Assembly: GCA_018262395.1 (NCBI GenBank)
Contig: JAGSYM010000076.1
Coordinates: 1-6,016 of the forward strand
DNA length: 6,016 nt
DNA from: Nitrospirota bacterium
GTDB lineage: Bacteria; Nitrospirota; Thermodesulfovibrionia; Thermodesulfovibrionales; SM23-35
Direction: 5' to 3'
Positions 1 through 5,136 of the stretch are shown piece by piece. Below the pieces are notes generated by a model that saw only the letters and a list, made by a program, of their open reading frames with translations, did not search any database and was not told the origin of the DNA. Every line of letters begins with the position of its first letter. Position 1 is the first letter of the stretch. Made by a program: the position numbers and the translations under genes.

Positions 1-162
1 TTTCATGCGAGCAAAAAGACCATCGAATACATCGGTGAGCGCTGCGACTATGAACAGGAAGAGTGAATAATCGTAGCGGGTATATATTATTGAAGTAATA
101 AAGATTGGAATAATTAAAATCCTGGTTATTGTCAATGTGTTGGGTATATTCAATGTCCCCAC
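1..162 (-). CDS. pgsA: CDP-alcohol phosphatidyltransferase, N-terminal part, probably PgsA (partial)
   Basis: Reading the reverse strand from a GTG at 160-162 gives 54 uninterrupted codons to the window edge. The protein begins MGTLNIPNTLTITRILIIP, the NxPNxLTxxR opening typical of phosphatidylglycerophosphate synthase. A hydrophobic stretch follows (about residues 15-42), then LTDVFDGLFAR at 42-52. The last is the start of the CDP-alcohol phosphatidyltransferase signature D-x2-DG-x2-AR, with D44, D47, G48, A51 and R52 all present; the remaining aspartates lie outside the window. PgsA condenses CDP-diacylglycerol with glycerol 3-phosphate at the inner membrane, the committed step to phosphatidylglycerol. 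The GTG start is chosen for the strong AAGGGGG site 5 nt upstream; an in-frame TTG three codons later is less well spaced. The gene lies 45 bp after the TPR gene, probably in the same transcript. Cardiolipin or phosphatidylserine synthases share the core motif, but the N-terminal motif favours PgsA. Confidence 0.85.
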   Translation of the reverse strand, partial: MGTLNIPNTLTITRILIIPIFITSIIYTRYDYSLFLFIVAALTDVFDGLFARMK

Positions 163-167
163 TGTTA

Positions 168-174
168 CCCCCTT
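168..174 (-). promoter_or_regulatory. Ribosome binding site of pgsA
   Basis: The reverse strand reads AAGGGGG, followed by 5 nt and then GTG at 160-162. This spacing fixes the GTG as the start of the phosphatidyltransferase, in a gene whose N-terminus would otherwise be ambiguous (GTG versus TTG). Confidence 0.7.
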
Positions 175-207
175 AAAAAAGTCTTCCCCCGGCCATGGTG
201 CACTCTG

Positions 208-1353
208 TCAAGGAATATTTAAGGGCAGGGAATGAAATCGCAGATTCAGTCCAAGCCGATGATAACATGACTTCTCAGAAATACCTGTTCTGGTGCTTTT
301 ATCGTTTTCGCGGAGCATAAAGGACGGCATCGCAGCACGCTGTCTGTTGATTATTTCCTGCAATGTCTTTGCATGGCAGTCTTCGACAGCAAAATGATGC
401 TTTCCCAATGCCTTTCGGGCAGCAGCAAGATGCTTCTCTGCACGTGTTGTGTCGCCCGTCAGGAAAGCAATTTCTCCTAATCCGAGTCTGCAGTATGATA
501 TTCCTCTCGGATCTTTTGTCTTCTTGAACAACTGCATTGCTTTTATCATATGATCTATAGCTTTCTGATGCCTGCCGGTCATCTTGTATGCAGTGCCGAG
601 CCCCCAGAGCGTATATGCATAGCTGACCTTATCACCGATAGTCCTGTAAAGCCTGGTTGCCTTTGCAAAAAACATCAAAGCGTTTTTATAATCCTCAAGC
701 ATTCTGTAAGCATTTGCGATGCCACAGAAGGAGTATGCTTTGCCAAATGTATCATGTATATCCGAGAAAAGTCTGTTTGCCGCGAGATAGTATTTCAGGG
801 AAGCTTTTATGTGTCCTGCGACGCGAGAGGCGCCTCCCAGACCACAGAGGCAGTATCCGATGCCTTGGTTATCTTTCAGAGACTTATAAAGCCTCCGGGA
901 TTCCCTGAATGCCTCGAGTGCAGCGGGTATGTCCCCCTTGATTCGCAGAGTGCCTGCCTCTGCCCAGAGGGCAAAAGCAAGTCCATGCCTGTCATATTTG
1001 GACACATAGAGTTTTTTTGATGTGCGGATAAGCCGAGCTGCTTCTTCCCAAATTCCCTGCGCCCGAAACGAGAGGCCTAGTCCGATCCGGGCATCAGCAG
1101 CCTTGTCCGGCGAACTGATTCTATGGGCAAGATTTACCGCCTCCGTATACATTTTTGCGGCGTGTTCAAAACGGCCTGTCATTCTGTAGACGTCACCAAG
1201 GGCACGCATGCAATAATACGTTCCTTCCTCGTCATGGATTTTCCTGCATCCCTGCAAGGCTTCCTTGAACAGTTGGATCGATTGCAGGTAGCGTGCTTTC
1301 TCTCTCAGCGATTCGGCTGCAGAAATAATGTTATCTATGCTGGGTAATTTCAC
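208..1353 (-). CDS. TPR-repeat protein, function unknown
   Basis: This 381-residue protein is almost entirely tetratricopeptide helix pairs. A turn glycine recurs at residues 60, 100, 140, 180, 260 and 300 (E220 takes its place once), usually as RMTG, RAQG, RIKG or KMTG. An inter-repeat loop beginning with D recurs at 41, 121, 161, 201, 241 and 281. This is a 40-residue period over about seven repeats, longer than the canonical 34 and like the LGN/Pins-type TPR subfamily. Such scaffolds bind peptides or partner proteins. There is no signal peptide, membrane segment or catalytic domain, so it is probably cytoplasmic. The last 40 residues (from about 342) do not follow the repeat and look disordered. 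The start is a GTG at 1351-1353 inside the end of rpe (23-bp overlap), with only a weak GTGAG upstream, so translation is probably coupled to rpe. I do not recognise an ortholog with known function. Confidence 0.85.
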   Translation of the reverse strand: MKLPSIDNIISAAESLREKARYLQSIQLFKEALQGCRKIHDEEGTYYCMRALGDVYRMTGRFEHAAKMYTEAVNLAHRISSPDKAADARIGLGLSFRAQGIWEEAARLIRTSKKLYVSKYDRHGLAFALWAEAGTLRIKGDIPAALEAFRESRRLYKSLKDNQGIGYCLCGLGGASRVAGHIKASLKYYLAANRLFSDIHDTFGKAYSFCGIANAYRMLEDYKNALMFFAKATRLYRTIGDKVSYAYTLWGLGTAYKMTGRHQKAIDHMIKAMQLFKKTKDPRGISYCRLGLGEIAFLTGDTTRAEKHLAAARKALGKHHFAVEDCHAKTLQEIINRQRAAMPSFMLRENDKSTRTGISEKSCYHRLGLNLRFHSLPLNIP

Positions 1354-1990
1354 GAAATTTTCTCACTACAGTTGTATAATCTCCGGCGCCGAAGAACGCA
1401 GACCCCATGACAAGAATATCTGCTCCGGCGGCGATGATATCAGGTGTGTTATCAAGTTTCACCCCGCCATCAACTTCTATGGCCGGAGAGAGTCCTTTCT
1501 CCCGGATGAGTTTTTTCAGCATCTTTATCTTATGAATAACCTGCGGGATGAACTCTTGTCCGCCAAAGCCCGGATTAACAGACATTAGTAAAACCATATC
1601 GATGTCCGGCAGGATATCTTCGAGGCTCCATACAGGCGTTGACGGATTCAGTGATACTCCTGCCTTTGCCCCATGTTCTTTTATGAGCTGGACAGTCCTG
1701 TGCAGATGGACGGAAGCTTCATAGTGAATCGTCAGATAATCGGCTCCGGCCTTGATAAAATCCCCGACGTATACGTCCGGCTTTTCGATCATAAGGTGGA
1801 CGTCGAGAGGCAAGGAGGTAATGGTACGGAGTGCTTCGACAATGGAAGGTCCTATGGTTATATTGGGAACAAAATGACCGTCCATGATATCGATGTGGAG
1901 CATGTCAGCTCCCGCGGTTTCAGCCGCCTTGATTTCTTCGCCGAGAGACAGAAAATTTGCCGAAAGTATTGATGGTGCTATTTTGATCAT
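1331..1990 (-). CDS. rpe: Ribulose-phosphate 3-epimerase
   Basis: The cytosolic enzyme interconverts ribulose 5-phosphate and xylulose 5-phosphate in the pentose phosphate or Calvin pathway. The 219-residue length is normal for the family, a single (beta/alpha)8 barrel. Visible signatures are IAPSILSANF (4-13), LHIDIMDGHFVPN (31-43) with metal ligands H32 and D34, DVHLMIE (63-69) with H65, SVNPGFGGQ (137-145), and IEVDGGV (171-177) with D174, the second catalytic acid. MGSAFF (195-200) is the phosphate-binding loop. No key residue is missing. The ATG start is supported by GGAG at 1996-1999, 5 nt upstream. It follows the PASTA gene after 46 AT-rich bp, and its end overlaps the TPR gene start. 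Confidence 0.97.
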   Translation of the reverse strand: MIKIAPSILSANFLSLGEEIKAAETAGADMLHIDIMDGHFVPNITIGPSIVEALRTITSLPLDVHLMIEKPDVYVGDFIKAGADYLTIHYEASVHLHRTVQLIKEHGAKAGVSLNPSTPVWSLEDILPDIDMVLLMSVNPGFGGQEFIPQVIHKIKMLKKLIREKGLSPAIEVDGGVKLDNTPDIIAAGADILVMGSAFFGAGDYTTVVRKFREITQHR

Positions 1991-2036
1991 ACCTGCTCCG
2001 AAAACGATAAATTTGAGGCTATATAATAAAATGAAT

Positions 2037-2729
2037 TTAGAACAGCTTCAAGTAAATTGTATCTCCGGTCTTTATCTGCCTGCCGGGTTCCGGTTTCTGC
2101 GCTTGAACTATTTCTCCCGAACCTTCTGATATTACTTTCAGGTTCAGTTGTTTCGCCAGTTCCGCCACCTGTTCAAGAGGCATTCCTGTAAAATCAGGAC
2201 AAGAATACCTGTGTTCATAGGGCCCGAGACTGACAACCACGGTTATCATTTCACTGACCTGGTCTTCAGGCCCTGGTTTCTGAGCCAGAATTCTGTCTTT
2301 CTCAATAACATCTGAATGAACCGGTATAACCTTCCCAATCTTTAGGCCTTTCTGAAGCAATAAAGATTCAGCGTTGACAAGGGTTTCATCGACGAGCATG
2401 GGAATTGACTGAATTCGGGGGCCTTTACTGATGATAACCTTAATCCCCCTCCGTTCCTTCACCTTATTCCCAGCCGGCACGTCCTGCCTGATGATATTGC
2501 CTGTAGGAATGAGAGCATCATAATCCTCACCCTCGATCTTAAGATAAAGATTTTTATTCCCCAGGAGTTTATTGGACTCCAGAAGACTTTTGCCATAGAG
2601 GTCAGGGACTTCAACAGTCCGGCTGAAACTCAGAACCTTAAAGGTGAGGTATCCGAATATCAGGCCGAGCACGATGAAAGCAAGAATGTACAGAGGGAAC
2701 CGTGCAATGGTTCTCATTTCCTTATTCAT
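2037..2729 (-). CDS. Membrane-anchored protein with three PASTA domains, no kinase
   Basis: With the ATG at 2727-2729 the product has 230 residues. A short basic N-terminus is followed by one membrane segment (about residues 11-33, FPLYILAFIVLGLIFGYLTF), giving an N-in, C-out topology. Three PASTA repeats follow: about 39-104 (VEVPDLYG ... VIISKGP), 107-170 (SIPMLVDE ... VVVSLGP) and 175-230 (YSCPDFTG ... IYLKLF). Each contains a Q-x-P/Q-K-P-x-P-G-like turn: RQDVPAG, AQKPGPE, AQKPEPG. PASTA domains in Ser/Thr kinases and penicillin-binding proteins bind peptidoglycan fragments or beta-lactams; here neither a kinase nor a transpeptidase domain is attached. An envelope or cell-wall role is therefore inference. 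The open frame extends to 2804, but the added N-terminus comes from a palindromic repeat and lacks PASTA or membrane character. The chosen start has GGAG at 2741-2744, 11 nt away, which is long; M5 (AAGGAA directly adjacent) is an alternative. Confidence 0.85.
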   Translation of the reverse strand: MNKEMRTIARFPLYILAFIVLGLIFGYLTFKVLSFSRTVEVPDLYGKSLLESNKLLGNKNLYLKIEGEDYDALIPTGNIIRQDVPAGNKVKERRGIKVIISKGPRIQSIPMLVDETLVNAESLLLQKGLKIGKVIPVHSDVIEKDRILAQKPGPEDQVSEMITVVVSLGPYEHRYSCPDFTGMPLEQVAELAKQLNLKVISEGSGEIVQAQKPEPGRQIKTGDTIYLKLF

Positions 2730-2753
2730 AATAAGATCTACTCCAATATTTCT

Positions 2754-2813
2754 CATTCCCGCTCGTCGGGAATCCTTCCGAAAGCGAAGAAAGATTCCGG
2801 CCAAGCCGGAATG
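2754..2813. repeat. 60-bp double-hairpin palindromic intergenic repeat
   Basis: The element starts with CATTCC and ends with GGAATG, so its ends are inverted copies. It holds two perfect short palindromes: ATTCCCG-ctcgt-CGGGAAT at 2755-2773 and ATTCCGGC-caa-GCCGGAAT at 2794-2812. They are joined by a purine-rich spacer that can partly pair as RNA. This arrangement resembles the REP/MITE-like CATTCC...GGAATG elements that I recall as abundant in some Nitrospirota and Desulfobacterota genomes. It lies in the 185-bp gap between the DUF116 and PASTA genes. There is no T-run directly after either stem, so it is not a standard terminator. Copy number cannot be judged because only one copy is in this window. 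Confidence 0.75.
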
Positions 2814-2914
2814 ACAGATTTGAATATCTTAAAAAACTTATAAGATGTTTGGAAATGAATAACATGTTGCAGTCCTTGATGCACTTTTAAATGCAGATAG
2901 GAGATCGGTTTCTG

Positions 2915-3442
2915 TCATGCGGTCTTACCAAAAAACAGTATTGCCTCTTTCACCTTGGACAAATCAACGCAGGTATTCATGCACGGACCGAACGGACGTT
3001 GGTTCGTAATGCCGAGAATCGGGAGCGGATAGGTGTCTGCTATCCCGCTGCTCAGATCATTTTCACATGCAACAGCGATGACGGCATCCGGTTTCATTTC
3101 ATGAATAACCCTTCTCGCAAGTGAACCGCCGGTAGCAACAAAAAGGTTCAAATGATTTTCCTCGGCGAGTTGGATCAGATCTTTTATCTCGCATCTTCCG
3201 CATCTTTTACAGTTGTAAATATTGTACGTGAGCCGGACATCACATTCATTTATCTGCAGACAGTGCGGGAGAAGGAGGAGGACATTCTCCGGCCTGAATT
3301 TCTCTTTCCTGACTAATTTGTTGTTGAGTTGAATAATGAATTTCTGGTATTTCTCTTTTTGCTTCCCTGCAAGAGACCCGGCAAACATGAGAAGAGGGTA
3401 GAGAATTTTGAGTGCAATCCCTCTTGCCCATCTATTGCTCAT
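2915..3442 (-). CDS. DUF116 family cysteine-rich protein
   Basis: This 175-residue protein matches what I know of DUF116, a family of unknown function in anaerobes and delta-type bacteria. It has a basic N-terminus with a modestly hydrophobic stretch (about 9-25), possibly membrane-associated. The conserved core begins near 54 with VLLLLPHCLQ. Eight cysteines are visible: C61, C67, C78, C81, C84, C126, C154 and C158. The cluster C78-x2-C81-x2-C84 (NCKRCGRC) plus C61/C67 and the later C126 and PCMNTC (153-158) look like metal or Fe-S ligands. VATGGSLARR (102-111) is a glycine-rich turn typical of the family. The ATG lies within the end of fmt (11-bp overlap), with AGAAGG about 11 nt upstream, implying translational coupling. 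Binding of a cluster and any link to initiator-tRNA formylation are inference from residues and context. Confidence 0.85.
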   Translation of the reverse strand: MSNRWARGIALKILYPLLMFAGSLAGKQKEKYQKFIIQLNNKLVRKEKFRPENVLLLLPHCLQINECDVRLTYNIYNCKRCGRCEIKDLIQLAEENHLNLFVATGGSLARRVIHEMKPDAVIAVACENDLSSGIADTYPLPILGITNQRPFGPCMNTCVDLSKVKEAILFFGKTA

Positions 3443-4355
3443 CGAAAAACATACCTTCTATCAGCCGTCTTCCCTGAAGGAAATCTCCCGCTGCCATCAG
3501 CCGCTTCCCTTCGGGTTGCAACTCGATAATCGTAATGAACCCTTCCCCGGTCCCTACAACGAGCTCTTCATGAGCTTTTTCAATTCTGCCTGCAATACCG
3601 GATCCCCCGGAGACTCTTACTTTGGTGATTTTAATCCTTTCATTCTTTAAATAACAATATGCACACGGCCATGGGTACATTCCGCGTACCCTGTTGGATA
3701 TCTCGACCGCGCTTTTTGACCAGATAATCCTCCCATCCTCTTTCTTCAAAGGAGGTGCATAGGTCGGCGTTCCTGACTGTGGAGTTCGCACTAATGACTG
3801 GTCTTTCATTTTATGTATTGTCTTTATCACTAAGGAAGCACCGAGCACCGCAAGTCTTCTGCCGAGCGTCTCCGCAGTGTCACCATCCTCAATGGCTACA
3901 TCTTCCTGAAGGAGTATGTCGCCCGTGTCCAATCCTTCATCCATATACATTGTTGTGATACCGGTCTTTTTCTCCCCGGTGATGATTGCCCACTGAATGG
4001 GTGCAGCTCCCCGGTATTTCGGGAGCAGAGAAGCATGCAGATTAATGCAGCCCTGTGGTGGAAGTTTCAGGATACCGGGGGGGAGTATTTTCCCATACGC
4101 AACAACAATAATAATGTCAGGGTTTATGGCAGAGATTTCTTCAAGGAACGGCGCGTCTTTCAGCGTTGACGGCTGACATACCTTGAGTTGGTTCTGCAGT
4201 GCGAGTTCTTTGACCGGAGGAGCGGCAGGGAGACGGTCTCTTCCCTTTCGTTTGTCAGGCTGTGTAACGACTGCAACGACATCTTCCTTGGAATGAAGAA
4301 GAGCTGTTAATGTGGGTACCGCAAAAGCAGGTGTACCAAAAAAAACTATGCGCAT
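3432..4355 (-). CDS. fmt: Methionyl-tRNA formyltransferase
   Basis: This cytosolic enzyme transfers a formyl group from 10-formyl-tetrahydrofolate to Met-tRNA-fMet for translation initiation. Its 307 residues are the usual length. It opens MRIVFFGTPAFAVPTL, the Rossmann-like N-terminus, with the TQPDKRKGR loop at 31-39 that contacts the initiator tRNA acceptor stem. The catalytic triad is complete: N105 and H107 in INLHASLLPKYRGAAPI (104-120) and D143 in DEGLDTGDI (139-147). The C-terminal OB-like tRNA-binding domain starts near 205 (KKEDGRIIWSKSA) and includes RGMYPWPCAY. It lies 153 bp downstream of def, its functional partner, and overlaps the DUF116 gene. No clear Shine-Dalgarno site precedes the ATG at 4353-4355. 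Confidence 0.97.
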   Translation of the reverse strand: MRIVFFGTPAFAVPTLTALLHSKEDVVAVVTQPDKRKGRDRLPAAPPVKELALQNQLKVCQPSTLKDAPFLEEISAINPDIIIVVAYGKILPPGILKLPPQGCINLHASLLPKYRGAAPIQWAIITGEKKTGITTMYMDEGLDTGDILLQEDVAIEDGDTAETLGRRLAVLGASLVIKTIHKMKDQSLVRTPQSGTPTYAPPLKKEDGRIIWSKSAVEISNRVRGMYPWPCAYCYLKNERIKITKVRVSGGSGIAGRIEKAHEELVVGTGEGFITIIELQPEGKRLMAAGDFLQGRRLIEGMFFDEQ

Positions 4356-4404
4356 TGAGAAAAGATCATTACTTCATGGACAGAAGATTTCTCTCTTGCT
4401 CATT

Positions 4405-4437
4405 CTCGGTCGTTCCGACCCCCGAGGCTTTTGCCTC
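4405..4437. other. Tandem small hairpins in the def-fmt gap
   Basis: Two perfect inverted repeats lie 3 bp apart: GGTCG-ttc-CGACC at 4408-4420 and GAGGC-tttt-GCCTC at 4424-4437 (loop TTTT on the plus strand). The CTC at 4405-4407 could instead pair with the GAG at 4424-4426 and extend the first stem, so the two structures would compete for those bases. In the fmt direction they lie about 50-80 nt before the start codon. No U-run follows in that direction, so a simple terminator is unlikely. They could be leader structure or a decayed repeat. The rest of the 4356-4508 gap is AT-rich and shows no gene. Confidence 0.4.
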
Positions 4438-4438
4438 T

Positions 4439-4468
4439 ATATTAAAAAAAATGTAAGACGATCGGCAA
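4439..4468 (-). promoter_or_regulatory. Possible weak sigma70-like promoter for fmt
   Basis: The reverse strand shows TTGCCG (4463-4468), an 18-bp spacer and TAATAT (4439-4444), with four of six consensus matches in each box. The spacer contains a run of eight T. It is the best promoter-like pair I found in the gap between def and fmt. The predicted transcript start would fall inside the GAGGC hairpin. Read-through from def is the simpler explanation for fmt expression. Confidence 0.2.
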
Positions 4469-4508
4469 AAAAATCCGCTCAAGAGCAATCCCCTGTCCAT
4501 GTTTCTGA

Positions 4509-5024
4509 CTATTTGCCCTTCGCTTCCTTCAACTGCTTCTTATAACGTCTTTTAAAGAATTCCCTCTTAATAGGACTCATCCTGTCAATGAACAGGAGCC
4601 CTTCAAGATGATCCAATTCGTGCTGAAGCGCTCTTGCAAGGAGCCCCTCGGCTTCCATCGCAATATCTTTGCCTTCCCTGTTGACGCCCTTTATAAAAAC
4701 CTTCTCAGCCCGCTTCACGGAAGTCAGATACCCGGGTATGCTCAAGCATCCTTCTTCAGCCTCGACAATACCATCCCTCTCCACAATGAAAGGGTTGATC
4801 AGAACAATCAGAGGGGCTTTATTTTCCCTCAGACTGAGATCCAGGACACAGAGCTTTTGAGAGATTCCCACCTGATTTGCAGCAAGCCCTACACCGCGGG
4901 CTGAGTGCATGGTCTCTATCATGTCATCGATAAGTTGCTGTGTAATACCGTCTATGGTCTGGATAGGGGTTGTTTTCTGTTTAAGAATTTTTTCAGGATA
5001 TTTCCTGATTTCAAGCACGGCCAT
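4509..5024 (-). CDS. def: Peptide deformylase
   Basis: This cytosolic metalloenzyme removes the N-formyl group from nascent proteins, completing the cycle begun by fmt. From the ATG at 5022-5024 the product has 171 residues, the standard length, and starts MAVLEIRKYPEKILKQ like typical bacterial deformylases. All three motifs are present: GVGLAANQ (44-51), EGCLS (91-95) and HELDH (135-139). The metal ligands are C93, H135 and H139, with catalytic E136 and Q51. The C-terminus is basic (KREFFKRRYKKQLKEAKGK), as expected for a ribosome-associated tail. The frame is open up to 5096, but those 24 extra codons have no family counterpart and run through the thrS promoter. No Shine-Dalgarno site precedes the chosen ATG; a TATAAT box ends 6 bp before it, so the mRNA may be leaderless. 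Confidence 0.95.
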   Translation of the reverse strand: MAVLEIRKYPEKILKQKTTPIQTIDGITQQLIDDMIETMHSARGVGLAANQVGISQKLCVLDLSLRENKAPLIVLINPFIVERDGIVEAEEGCLSIPGYLTSVKRAEKVFIKGVNREGKDIAMEAEGLLARALQHELDHLEGLLFIDRMSPIKREFFKRRYKKQLKEAKGK

Positions 5025-5030
5025 AAAAAC

Positions 5031-5060
5031 ATTATAAAACATTTCTTCAGCAGATGTCCG
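5031..5060 (-). promoter_or_regulatory. Predicted def promoter
   Basis: The reverse strand has a perfect TATAAT -10 box (5031-5036), an 18-bp spacer and CGGACA (5055-5060, four of six matches to TTGACA). The six bases GTTTTT separate the -10 box from the ATG at 5022-5024, so transcription would start at or within a base or two of the start codon. The position also argues against the longer deformylase reading frame. Confidence 0.5.
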
Positions 5061-5076
5061 GGCGCTCTGAATTTTC

Positions 5077-5106
5077 TTGACGGTCATGATATGCACAATG
5101 TAGAAT
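5077..5106 (+). promoter_or_regulatory. Predicted thrS promoter
   Basis: TTGACG (5077-5082) and TAGAAT (5101-5106) are each one mismatch from the sigma70 consensus and lie 18 bp apart. A start near 5113 would give a leader of about 24 nt before the TTG start, including the GGAGG site. There is no room in such a leader for a T-box or an E. coli-type thrS operator. It lies back to back with the def promoter, their -35 boxes 16 bp apart. Confidence 0.5.
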
Positions 5107-5128
5107 TTTATACTTTTAAATACGATCC

Positions 5129-5133
5129 GGAGG
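5129..5133 (+). promoter_or_regulatory. Ribosome binding site of thrS
   Basis: GGAGG is the only strong Shine-Dalgarno match before the ThrRS frame. It lies 3 nt before an in-frame TTG (5137-5139) and 6 nt before an ATT (5140-5142). No ATG exists in frame before 5206, which is already inside the conserved editing-site motif, so this site locates the start to one of these two codons. Confidence 0.6.
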
Positions 5134-5136
5134 TTT

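Noticed and set aside
1..66. Plus-strand open frame ending in TGA that could be the C-terminus of another gene
   Set aside because: The opposite strand encodes a clear phosphatidyltransferase N-terminus with a good ribosome binding site; the plus-strand frame shows no recognisable family.
550..1020. 156-codon plus-strand open frame
   Set aside because: It is antisense to the TPR array, whose 120-bp periodicity favours long shadow frames; cysteine-rich, no ribosome binding site or known motif.
2730..2804. N-terminal extension of the PASTA protein to 255 residues
   Set aside because: The extra codons come from the palindromic repeat and its flank; the 230-residue form has a standard short cytoplasmic tail before the membrane segment.
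2826..2846. Inverted repeat ATCTTA-N9-TAAGAT as a terminator
   Set aside because: The stem is only 6 bp and AT-rich, without a following U-run; probably chance in AT-rich spacer.
4479..4491. GCTC-tt-GAGC followed by GGATTTTTTT on the minus strand as a def terminator
   Set aside because: The stem has 4 bp with a 2-nt loop, too small to form a working terminator, although the T-run is suggestive.
5025..5096. N-terminal extension of deformylase to 195 residues
   Set aside because: Deformylases of this type start at the MAVLEIRKYP region, and the extension overlaps both predicted divergent promoters.
5097..5136. T-box or tRNA-like leader for thrS
   Set aside because: The leader before the start is far too short for a T-box, and no specifier or antiterminator sequence is seen.
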